NCBI GenBank assembly: GCA_017560605.1
Contig: JAFZEQ010000073.1
Span: 1 to 40,218 of the forward strand
DNA length: 40,218 nt
Direction of reading: 5' to 3'
Source of the DNA: Paludibacteraceae bacterium
GTDB lineage: Bacteria > Bacteroidota > Bacteroidia > Bacteroidales > Paludibacteraceae
Of this stretch, positions 1 through 7,821 are shown piece by piece (position 1 is the stretch's first letter; each line of letters starts with the position of its first letter). A model generated the notes under the pieces. The model was not told the DNA's origin and made no database searches. It saw only the letters and a list, made by a program, of their open reading frames with translations. The position numbers and the translations under genes were made by a program.

Positions 1-1806
1 CGTCAAGCACAAGCCGAAGGACTACTAGACAAAGATGCGGCACCTACCATGCGTGAGGGACGACTCGTACTACCCGTACCACCTGCCTACAAACGAAAGA
101 TAGGTGGTATCGTACACGATGAATCAGCTACCGGCAAAACTGTCTTCATCGAACCACAACAGGTCGTAGAAGCCAATAACCGAATTCGTGAACTCGAAGG
201 AGAAGAGCGTAGAGAACGAATACGTATACTCCTCGAAATCACAGAGCGCATTAGACCTGAGATCCCACAAATCTTAGACAGCGAACAATTCCTTGCGGAA
301 GTCGATTTCCTGCGTGCCAAAGCACTCTTCGCTTTAGATATCAACGCCATCGTTCCTGAACTACATCCTAAACCTATGCTTGACTGGCACGAGGCCCGTC
401 ATCCTGTTTTATACATCAATTTCCGCAAGCAAGCCAAGGAAGTTGTACCACTTTCACTCACACTCGACCAACAGAGAAGAATACTTGTCATCAGCGGACC
501 TAATGCCGGTGGCAAATCCGTCTGCCTCAAGACCGTAGCTCTTCTTCAATATATGATGCAATGTGGCCTAGCAGTACCGATGCACGAAAGAAGCCAAATG
601 GGATTCTTCCAGCACCTGCTTATTGATATAGGCGACGAACAGTCCATCGAAGACGACCTATCCACCTATTCATCCCATCTTCGCAACATGAAGCACTTCG
701 TGCGTCATGCCAATGATAAGACACTATTGCTTATCGATGAGTTTGGTACAGGCACCGAACCACTCATCGGTGGAGCCATTGCAGAAGCTGTTTTGACCGA
801 ACTCAACCTGCAGAAGGCTTTTGGAGTCATCACAACACACTATACCAATCTCAAGCACCTAGCGGAGCGAACACCTGGTATCATCAATGGTGCAATGCTT
901 TATGACAGAGGACAACTCAAACCGCTTTTCCAACTCTCTATCGGCCAAGCGGGTAGTAGCTTCGCCGTTGAGATTGCACGACAGATTGGACTACCTGAAC
1001 CTATCATCCAACGAGCAACAGATATAGTCGGTGAGGAGCATATTGATTATGATAAACACTTGCAGGATATTGCTCGTGATAAACGATATTGGGAGAACAA
1101 ACGACAGAATATCCGCCAAAAGGAGAAACACCTAGAGGAGAAGATTGCCCACTACGAAGAGCAGATGGCTGGCATCAAAGCCAAGAAACGTGCTATCATC
1201 GAGGAGGCTAACCAACAAGCAGCTGACTTGCTCAAGAAGAGCAATGCTACTATCGAGCGTACTATCCGCGAGATCAAGCAGGCCCGAGCCGAGAAACAGG
1301 CCACCATCCAAGCACGCCAGAAAGTTGAGAACCTCAAGTCCCAACTCGATAACCCCTCTACCTCATCTGGAACTTCTGGAACCGTTAGAACCCCTAAGCA
1401 GGACCGCGTTTTGCGCTCTTTGAGCGACCTCAAGCTTTTGACCAAGAACCCTGCCAAACTCATCCAAGAGTCCCCTGCCTCATCGCCACATCGCCTTGTC
1501 GCCTCCAATGTTGCTGACGAATTGCGTCGTCGTAAGTTGTCTTTCTCTCGTGAGTTGGATATTCGTGGTATGCGTATAGATGAGGCTTTAGAGGTATTGA
1601 TTGCGTATATTGATGATGCATTGATGGTGAATGCGGAGATGGTTACTATTTTGCATGGTACGGGTACGGGAGCATTGAAGCAGTTGGTTCGTGATTATTT
1701 ATCTGAGCGTCAGAAGTCTATGCGTAGGTTGCGCAGTGGTGATCTTTCTTTCCACGACGGCGATCCCGACCGCGGTGGTGCCGGCATAACCGTCGTCGAA
1801 CTCTAA
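1..1806 (+). CDS. mutS2: MutS2 family ATPase/endonuclease, 3' part (5' end outside window)
   Basis: The frame is open from base 1, so the gene starts upstream; 601 residues are visible of a family that usually has about 780-830. Seen in order: the end of the MutS core with REGRLVLPVP and IVHDESATGKTVFIEP, Walker A GPNAGGKS (496-519), the DE-box Walker B LLLIDEFGTGTEP (about 724-762), a long charged coiled coil (about 1080-1350), and a C-terminal Smr domain with LDIRG and HGTGTG. Family knowledge: MutS2 binds branched DNA or collided ribosomes; the Smr domain is a nuclease. A Ser/Thr/Pro-rich linker separates coiled coil and Smr. The identification is secure; which of the two roles applies cannot be read from sequence. 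Confidence 0.96.
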   Translation, partial: RQAQAEGLLDKDAAPTMREGRLVLPVPPAYKRKIGGIVHDESATGKTVFIEPQQVVEANNRIRELEGEERRERIRILLEITERIRPEIPQILDSEQFLAEVDFLRAKALFALDINAIVPELHPKPMLDWHEARHPVLYINFRKQAKEVVPLSLTLDQQRRILVISGPNAGGKSVCLKTVALLQYMMQCGLAVPMHERSQMGFFQHLLIDIGDEQSIEDDLSTYSSHLRNMKHFVRHANDKTLLLIDEFGTGTEPLIGGAIAEAVLTELNLQKAFGVITTHYTNLKHLAERTPGIINGAMLYDRGQLKPLFQLSIGQAGSSFAVEIARQIGLPEPIIQRATDIVGEEHIDYDKHLQDIARDKRYWENKRQNIRQKEKHLEEKIAHYEEQMAGIKAKKRAIIEEANQQAADLLKKSNATIERTIREIKQARAEKQATIQARQKVENLKSQLDNPSTSSGTSGTVRTPKQDRVLRSLSDLKLLTKNPAKLIQESPASSPHRLVASNVADELRRRKLSFSRELDIRGMRIDEALEVLIAYIDDALMVNAEMVTILHGTGTGALKQLVRDYLSERQKSMRRLRSGDLSFHDGDPDRGGAGITVVEL

Positions 1807-1946
1807 CCCAATCTTTAAATCATTAAATTTTTGAATCCTTTGAATGTTTTGAATTTTAAATTTTTAATTAAATTGTCGTCATTCTTTTTTGTTTTGCTTA
1901 CCAAGGAGCTCAAAAACTTCCGCTTCCCCGTTTAACCCTTAAAAAA

Positions 1947-2381
1947 ATGCTTCTTTTTCTCTCCATAGGAACCAATCTCGGCCATCGCGAGGCCAATATC
2001 CACCACGCCTTGCGTCTTTTAGACGCCAAGGTAGGTACTCAGCTTGCCTGTTCATCTTTTTATCGCAGTGAGCCTCAGGGTTTTATTTCGGATAACGAGT
2101 TTGTCAATATTGTCGTTGCCTACGAGACGGACTACACCTTGGAGGAGCTCTTATTGCTCACGCAGCAGATCGAGCGCGACCTGGGTCGCACACACAAGTC
2201 TGTCAACGGCATCTACCACGACCGTATCATCGATATCGACTTATTGCTGGCCAAGGACGGCGACCGCTTCTTGGAGCATCACTCTCCCACCTTAACTGTC
2301 CCTCACCCCCGCATGCACGAACGAGATTTCGTCACCACCCCCCTACAAGAAGTTAAACACATCCTATCAAGTACTCTATGA
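1947..2381 (+). CDS. folK: 2-amino-4-hydroxy-6-hydroxymethyldihydropteridine pyrophosphokinase
   Basis: 144 residues, normal length for HPPK. The enzyme transfers pyrophosphate from ATP to 6-hydroxymethyl-dihydropterin in cytoplasmic folate synthesis. Visible hallmarks: N-terminal LSIGTNLGHREANI, the SSFYRSEPQGF substrate loop, the metal/ATP motif DRIIDIDLLL, and VPHPRMHERDFV near the C-terminus. It follows mutS2 after 140 nt of AT-rich spacer. Its stop overlaps the next start as ATGA (2378-2381), which suggests translational coupling with the unrelated secreted protein downstream. Confidence 0.95.
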   Translation: MLLFLSIGTNLGHREANIHHALRLLDAKVGTQLACSSFYRSEPQGFISDNEFVNIVVAYETDYTLEELLLLTQQIERDLGRTHKSVNGIYHDRIIDIDLLLAKDGDRFLEHHSPTLTVPHPRMHERDFVTTPLQEVKHILSSTL

Positions 2382-3754
2382 TCTGTGCTCTCATATTGTC
2401 TATATTTTCAGCTACTTTTACATTGACTTCAACAACAGAAGTGAAACCATCAGGTGTGCTACCTAATTCCTCTACTTATGAATACAAGCGTAGCGCTACA
2501 ACCGGACAAAAAGGGCAAATGACGGCAGGTAATAATACTTGCCTCGAACTAAATGGATGGGATGGGTGTATCATACGAAAGGTAGAACTTCAGATGCACT
2601 CTAATACTAAATCTGGTAGAGGTTCTCTTGATATGACGGTAGATAATAATGTCGTTTGGGCAATTGAGGATCAGGATTTTTGTGAAGAAGCATGGGCAGG
2701 GATGTATACTCCAAATTGGGTGCCTATTACTCATAATATGAATGTGCTAGTGAATAATGATCCTATAGAGATTCTAATTTCAGCTACAGAAAATAGTTTA
2801 TATATTCATTCTTACACCATCTACTATGAAAAGGCATATCATACTGTAATGCCAGATATGCCAAGTATACCATCTGTTTCTCTAGAAGCGAGATCATATA
2901 CTGTTTATTTTAATACAGGATGTGATACCACTCCATTGCCTATTACTCAGGAATCACCTGGTACTCCTATCATCCTTCCTGCGTGGCAAGATACTTTGTC
3001 TTGGTATTTTATGGGATGGACTGAAGCAGAAGTCGTAGATAACAAACTTCATACTCCAGTATTGCAACCAGGACAAACATACATACCAACCAGAAATACC
3101 AAATTATGGGCAGTATATTCTGATATCAATGAACATATAGCTATTGATACCTATTCAACAGGAAAATATGTAATATCATGTGATAATCAGCTAACTCAAG
3201 AGTTACTTAACGCTGGTTTTGCATTAACAGGTAAGATTCAATCAAACATATTAGAAGGATGTGGTGTATCAATGTACAAGAATGCTGACGGAGTATATTG
3301 TTTAGGAACTTCGATAACCAATGAAATGCAATATATAGTGGATTTTAAGGAAGATAGTACAGCCTTGATTACACATTCTGCATCAAGAGAACCAATAGGG
3401 TATAAAGAAAAAAACTTAGAGCCTGTATCTGCTCTTTGGAAATATAGAGTTTTAGAAGATAAGTCCGTGATTTTCTATTATTTGTTTGAAAATAAGGAAT
3501 ATTGTCTATATGTTAAGAACAAGGACAATGAGGAAACACCATGTGCACTTACTTATAAGATGTCTATTAGTCTCCAGAAAAATAACGGATTTTGGTTATT
3601 TCCTATTGCTGAGCATCTTACTTCGTGGCCTTTAGGCATTCATAACGCAGTAGATGATATAAATAGACCAATAGAATCTTTTGATGCTATATACCATTTT
3701 GGCATATATGAACTACATATACGCAATGGAAAGAAATCACTTATTATTAGGTAA
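2378..3754 (+). CDS. secreted protein of unknown function with a bacterial-repeat-like segment
   Basis: 458 residues that I do not recognise as a named family. The N-terminus is a hydrophobic, signal-peptide-like segment (residues 1-18). Residues about 195-250 (ending FMGWTEAEV ... KLWAVYSD) resemble the Listeria-Bacteroides InlB-type B repeat. The last residues (GIYELHIRNGKKSLIIR) resemble the end of a type IX secretion type-A sorting domain (GIYxxR...KxxxR), so surface export through the Por system is possible but unproven. Base composition is visibly richer in A/T than folK. It overlaps folK by 4 nt and is followed after 23 nt by another unrecognised gene. Confidence 0.75.
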   Translation: MICALILSIFSATFTLTSTTEVKPSGVLPNSSTYEYKRSATTGQKGQMTAGNNTCLELNGWDGCIIRKVELQMHSNTKSGRGSLDMTVDNNVVWAIEDQDFCEEAWAGMYTPNWVPITHNMNVLVNNDPIEILISATENSLYIHSYTIYYEKAYHTVMPDMPSIPSVSLEARSYTVYFNTGCDTTPLPITQESPGTPIILPAWQDTLSWYFMGWTEAEVVDNKLHTPVLQPGQTYIPTRNTKLWAVYSDINEHIAIDTYSTGKYVISCDNQLTQELLNAGFALTGKIQSNILEGCGVSMYKNADGVYCLGTSITNEMQYIVDFKEDSTALITHSASREPIGYKEKNLEPVSALWKYRVLEDKSVIFYYLFENKEYCLYVKNKDNEETPCALTYKMSISLQKNNGFWLFPIAEHLTSWPLGIHNAVDDINRPIESFDAIYHFGIYELHIRNGKKSLIIR

Positions 3755-3777
3755 TAACTATTAATGTATTTATATAT

Positions 3778-5184
3778 ATGCGACACCGTCAGAAAATAGC
3801 TATTGCTCGTCTCATTTCTGATCTTATTAAGTCAGATTCTATAATATGCCCTCAAGAGATAGAATCGTACAATAAGATTGTTCAGAATTTTGATATATCC
3901 GAATCGGAATTATATCAGGCACAGTATATTTCCCTTGCTGATGCCTTAGATATAGTTAAGAATATGTCATTAGAAGATCAAAACAAATTTCTAAAGACAT
4001 TTTATGCTGCTTCACGCACTGAATATAGATGTGTAGCTCAGGAAGCTTTGTTAATATTAGCAATCTCTAATATTATAAAAGATAATAATGACAAATATAC
4101 ACTCTTCTCTTGCGAGATGAATCGATATCATATGTATGATAAGTATGTCATTTATATAGAGAGCGACTATATGCCAATCATAAATGATGAGATACTATTG
4201 CATTATGATACGATTTCTAATCTGCTGAAATTATGGAACTTCGAGTTTATTTATATACCTAAATTATCTCAATCTTTTCGTGATATGGATTCAAAATATC
4301 TACGAGATATTCTACGATATATGAATCCTCGATTGACCGTAGAAAACCTAGATGTTCTATATAATCGACTTACAACATTTACAACAGAAAGCTATACGCG
4401 TGATTATCTAACTCATACTTCTAAACTCCAATATTTTTGCGATGTTCAACCATCCTTGTTAATCAATATTGGCACCACTTCACTTCCTCTTAAAAATACT
4501 TCATCTAGAGAATCATCTTCGATGAATTTACTAACAATTCGTTTAGAGGATGAGGAAAACAGTGTACTTAATGAAGTCAGAAGATTCATTAAACAGTACG
4601 AACAATTTATAACAGAACCAGAAATCTGCCGTCCTAACTATCGTAATAGTTTCTTTAGGTACCATGGATTATATAAGGAACTATTTGATTTTCTTGCTCG
4701 ATATCAAACGAATGGTGCAGAACATAGCATATATATTGATCTTATTACACATAGAATTAAGATGCGAGGTGAAGATATTGCTATGTCCGCAACACAAATT
4801 GCTACATATTTGCTCATTTTACATCAAACATTCTGTACACATCATGGTGGACTTATCAAAGCTGGTCAACACCATCCACTTTCACAAAAAGAGGTGACTA
4901 GATTAACACATACCTTTCAAACAATGTGTAGTCTATTTAGGGATATTAACTTGAAGAAGGGGCATACCTATCTAGATGAAGTTAATAATATTCGCAGTTA
5001 TATCGCTCGAATACGAACTTTGATTACCAATCAGATAGATCCTGATGATATTAATTATTATTTGCCTAAAGACTCCTTGCATAAAGATATGTATCAAGTA
5101 ACCATCGATCCTTCTAGAATTTATATCAAGGATGCTACAGGAGAGTATGAGTTTGTTAAATATCCACTTTGGAAAAAGCTCTAA
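3778..5184 (+). CDS. unrecognised protein, possible TerB-like N-terminal domain
   Basis: 468 residues with no signal peptide and no membrane segment visible, so probably cytoplasmic. The first about 100 residues are helical with acidic loops and look like a TerB/DjlA-type helical bundle (IARLISDLIKSDSIICPQEI, then ALLILAISNIIKDN). That assignment is weak. The rest has no motif I can name; the short C-terminal stretch ending YEFVKYPLWKKL could be a small domain such as a winged helix. A strong nested-stem terminator follows at 5216-5279, so this gene ends the transcript begun upstream. Composition is AT-rich like its upstream neighbour, which suggests both belong to one accessory islet. Confidence 0.7.
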   Translation: MRHRQKIAIARLISDLIKSDSIICPQEIESYNKIVQNFDISESELYQAQYISLADALDIVKNMSLEDQNKFLKTFYAASRTEYRCVAQEALLILAISNIIKDNNDKYTLFSCEMNRYHMYDKYVIYIESDYMPIINDEILLHYDTISNLLKLWNFEFIYIPKLSQSFRDMDSKYLRDILRYMNPRLTVENLDVLYNRLTTFTTESYTRDYLTHTSKLQYFCDVQPSLLINIGTTSLPLKNTSSRESSSMNLLTIRLEDEENSVLNEVRRFIKQYEQFITEPEICRPNYRNSFFRYHGLYKELFDFLARYQTNGAEHSIYIDLITHRIKMRGEDIAMSATQIATYLLILHQTFCTHHGGLIKAGQHHPLSQKEVTRLTHTFQTMCSLFRDINLKKGHTYLDEVNNIRSYIARIRTLITNQIDPDDINYYLPKDSLHKDMYQVTIDPSRIYIKDATGEYEFVKYPLWKKL

Positions 5185-5215
5185 ATAGACCCTGATTGAA
5201 CATTAGTATAATTTC

Positions 5216-5279
5216 AACAATATTGTTACATTAGTATTCTATGAATACTTCTATTTGTAACAATGTTGTTGTTTTTTTT
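5216..5279 (+). terminator. intrinsic terminator with nested hairpin
   Basis: The outer arms 5216-5230 and 5256-5270 are complementary over 15 bp with one G-T wobble. An inner perfect hairpin, GTATTC-TAT-GAATAC, lies between them. A run of eight T follows (5272-5279). It closes the upstream plus-strand transcript and insulates the next promoter. Confidence 0.85.
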
Positions 5280-5306
5280 GTGTGTGCATAATCTATTGTA
5301 CTTTTG
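5277..5306 (+). promoter_or_regulatory. Bacteroidota-type promoter for the ATPase-like gene
   Basis: TTTG at 5277-5280 and TACTTTTG (fits TAnnTTTG) at 5299-5306, separated by 18 nt, slightly short of the usual 19-21. Start of transcription would be near 5313, giving a leader of about 68 nt before the ATG at 5381. It overlaps the T-run of the preceding terminator. Confidence 0.65.
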
Positions 5307-5380
5307 CATCGCTTTTAGCAAACAACTACGGCTCTTGCCATTAAACCAAACAACCATTAACATTTTAATCTCAACCTACT

Positions 5381-6316
5381 ATGCAACAGCGTTATATCGG
5401 ATTGACTCTGGGGCAGGTCTATGAAAATCGTCAGCGCTTTGGCGCCAATGTTGTACAAGTCCCTACAACAGAAAATTGGAGTACTATGCTCCAGAGTGTT
5501 TGTAACTACTGGATGGTAAAGCTATTTTACTTTATCTCCTTACTTACTATTTTCTTACTACCGCTATTAGATTTATTAGGTGTACAAATGTCCACCAAAA
5601 TTTGGAGCATTTTGATAGTTTTACCAATACTTCTAATGATAATATTCACAATTGTATTATTGAATGGGCAATACAATAAAATAAAAAGCAAATATGAAAT
5701 AGATATTTACGCTATAGTGTTACTCCTTTTTTTAATATCTCAAACTGCCGTAATTTATTACCAAAGTCTTGATTTAGATATTTCACTGCTTAAATTATAT
5801 AAATATCCTATGATATTAGCTTCAATAATGATAATGATTGAACTTGTTCGGTTTATTATTCGGTTAAAACGAAAAAAGCATACTTCTAAACAAGAAGAGA
5901 TTGATGATCTGCAAACCGTTAATGTCATTCGTGATGGGCGTACTGTTCAAATCCTGCGTAAAGATGTTGTCGTTGGTGATATTATTTGTTTATACAAGGG
6001 AGATAAAGTACCTGCTGATGCAGAACTACTAGAGGCTTATGATTTGATTGTAGATGAGTATAATATTACTGAGAAATCGCAGTGTCACAAGTCTGCAGAG
6101 TATAATCCGGAAAATCAATTAGACTCAACTATTCTACCTAATCAAGTACTTAGAGCATCTACTATTATTCAGGGTCAAGCTATAGCTAAAGTTTTTGCTG
6201 TAGGCGAGCAAACCATCTACGCAAAAAATCGTGAAACTAAGCAAAAGAAAATAAAAAAAGCGCAATCACAATCTTCCTATCTATTAACACCTGCTGATAC
6301 TAGGCTATCCATATGA
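5381..6316 (+). CDS. P-type-ATPase-like membrane protein without P and N domains
   Basis: 311 residues. The N-terminus (RYIGLTLGQVYENRQRFGANVV) matches the cation-ATPase N domain of calcium-type P-ATPases. Four hydrophobic segments follow (about 45-66, 73-95, 108-127, 141-161), more than the two expected before an actuator domain. Residues about 178-285 are an actuator domain (VIRDGRTVQILRKDVVVGDI, GDKVPADAELLEA, VDEYNIT). The catalytic TGE(S/P) loop reads TEKS (230-233), and there is no DKTGT phosphorylation site, so it cannot pump by the normal cycle. It has its own promoter and a terminator on each side, so it looks like a separate unit rather than an obvious frameshift. It could be a regulatory partner of a full-length pump, or a decaying remnant. 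Confidence 0.8.
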   Translation: MQQRYIGLTLGQVYENRQRFGANVVQVPTTENWSTMLQSVCNYWMVKLFYFISLLTIFLLPLLDLLGVQMSTKIWSILIVLPILLMIIFTIVLLNGQYNKIKSKYEIDIYAIVLLLFLISQTAVIYYQSLDLDISLLKLYKYPMILASIMIMIELVRFIIRLKRKKHTSKQEEIDDLQTVNVIRDGRTVQILRKDVVVGDIICLYKGDKVPADAELLEAYDLIVDEYNITEKSQCHKSAEYNPENQLDSTILPNQVLRASTIIQGQAIAKVFAVGEQTIYAKNRETKQKKIKKAQSQSSYLLTPADTRLSI

Positions 6317-6321
6317 TTAAC

Positions 6322-6353
6322 AAAAAGGATGTATCTCAAGATACATCCTTTTT
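6322..6353. terminator. bidirectional intrinsic terminator between convergent genes
   Basis: A perfect 15-bp inverted repeat (6322-6336 with 6339-6353) begins with five A and ends with five T, so it can serve both the plus-strand ATPase-like gene (stop 6314-6316) and the minus-strand glycosidase gene (stop at 6372). Confidence 0.9.
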
Positions 6354-6371
6354 GTTTGTGGTATTATTTGT

Positions 6372-7799
6372 TTATTTTGTCAGGATCATGTGTTGCCAAG
6401 GCTTCATTTTCAATTTTAGGGTCTTTTTGATTTTGCAGGTCTTGCCACACATACAATTATAACTACCTGCATGATCACCTATGTTTACGGTTACCGTTTG
6501 AGCCTTATCAGACATGTTCATTATCGCAATAACAGTATTCTCTTTATCACTCTTCTTGCATACTGCGCTTCGTACACATGCAAAAATCTTGTCATTGTTG
6601 GTCTCCAAACGTAACATAGGAGCACCAATCTCATTGCTCCACAATGCAAAGTTCTTTTCACGCAATTCATTCAACTTGGTATACATCTCTTTTTGAGGAG
6701 CACCTTCTACACGGTCAATCAAATCCTTCTCAAAGAACGCCAAACGATGATGATTACCACTTGGTTGACCTGTATATATCATTGGCATACCTGGAGCAAT
6801 ATATGTAAACGCAGCAAACAGATTGCTAGCATCACCCATACGCTCAAACTCAGTACCATTCCATGAGTTCTCATCGTGGTTAGAGGTGAAGTTCATACGA
6901 ATTGCTTTAGGACGGATATTTTGATCAACTTTGGCAAAGTAATCCCACAAGTCTTGAACGGTTTTCTTACCTTGAGCTACCGAATTCATTAGGTGGTGCA
7001 ACTCCCAACCATAGTACATATCAAATGCTGTTGCGGTCAATTCTTGAGCCTTAGCCTCATCCTCGGCTAACGTAAACATCTTTGGATGTTTAACACGAAG
7101 CTCAGCCATAACATCATTCCAAAAGTCGGTTGGCACCTCACCTGCTACGTCACAACGGAAACCATCAATACCGATACTATCCATCCACCAATGCATAGCT
7201 TGCTTCATTGCTGCACGCATATCTTGATTCTCATAATTGAGTTTTGAAATATCGGTCCAGTCATATTGTACCATCAAGTTTCCTAAACTATCACGATAGT
7301 GCCAACCTTCATTCTTGGTCCATTCACTATCTGGAGCGGTGTGGTTAGCTACCCAGTCTAATATAACTTTCAATCCCAATTTATGTGCCTCTCCTAAGAA
7401 GTGCTCAAAGTCTGCACGAGTACCAAACTCAGGGTTGAATTGGCAGTAGTCGGTGATAGCGTAGTAACTACCTAAACTACCTTTGCGCTCCAATTCACCA
7501 ATTTTTTGAATAGGCATAATCCAAATAATATCAACACCTAGTTCCTTCAAAGCTGGCAATACTGCCTCGGCTGCTTTAAAAGTTCCTTCTTTTGTCAACT
7601 GGCGTGTATTCAACTCATAAATAGTTGCATTGTATGCAAAACATGGATGCTCCAACTCGCATTTAGCTTGCTTTTTGCACTCTGCTTTCTTTTCACAACA
7701 TACTTGTTTTGTACATTCTGCTTTCTTTTCACAGCTTGCTTGCTGTGCGTACGAGGTCATGCAGAAGAGTCCTAAAACTGCAATTAGAAGATTTTTCAT
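6372..7799 (-). CDS. secreted GH13 alpha-amylase-family glycosidase with a cysteine-periodic N-terminus
   Basis: 475 residues. A signal peptide (1-18, ending SYAQ) is followed by an odd segment with cysteines at 23, 29, 35, 41, 47 and 53, one every six residues, plus C34. The GH13 barrel then shows region I DWVANHTA (148-155), region II GFRCDVA with nucleophile D217, the probable acid E246 in TLAEDEA, and region IV NHDEN with D309. These support alpha-glucan hydrolysis outside the cytoplasm. A second cysteine cluster (CMCGKTC) lies near the C-terminus. It is the last gene of the minus-strand run, 22 nt after another GH13 gene, and ends at a bidirectional terminator. Exact substrate is not readable. 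Confidence 0.92.
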   Translation of the reverse strand: MKNLLIAVLGLFCMTSYAQQASCEKKAECTKQVCCEKKAECKKQAKCELEHPCFAYNATIYELNTRQLTKEGTFKAAEAVLPALKELGVDIIWIMPIQKIGELERKGSLGSYYAITDYCQFNPEFGTRADFEHFLGEAHKLGLKVILDWVANHTAPDSEWTKNEGWHYRDSLGNLMVQYDWTDISKLNYENQDMRAAMKQAMHWWMDSIGIDGFRCDVAGEVPTDFWNDVMAELRVKHPKMFTLAEDEAKAQELTATAFDMYYGWELHHLMNSVAQGKKTVQDLWDYFAKVDQNIRPKAIRMNFTSNHDENSWNGTEFERMGDASNLFAAFTYIAPGMPMIYTGQPSGNHHRLAFFEKDLIDRVEGAPQKEMYTKLNELREKNFALWSNEIGAPMLRLETNNDKIFACVRSAVCKKSDKENTVIAIMNMSDKAQTVTVNIGDHAGSYNCMCGKTCKIKKTLKLKMKPWQHMILTK

Positions 7800-7821
7800 A
7801 CTTGTCTTTTATTTTTTTTGA

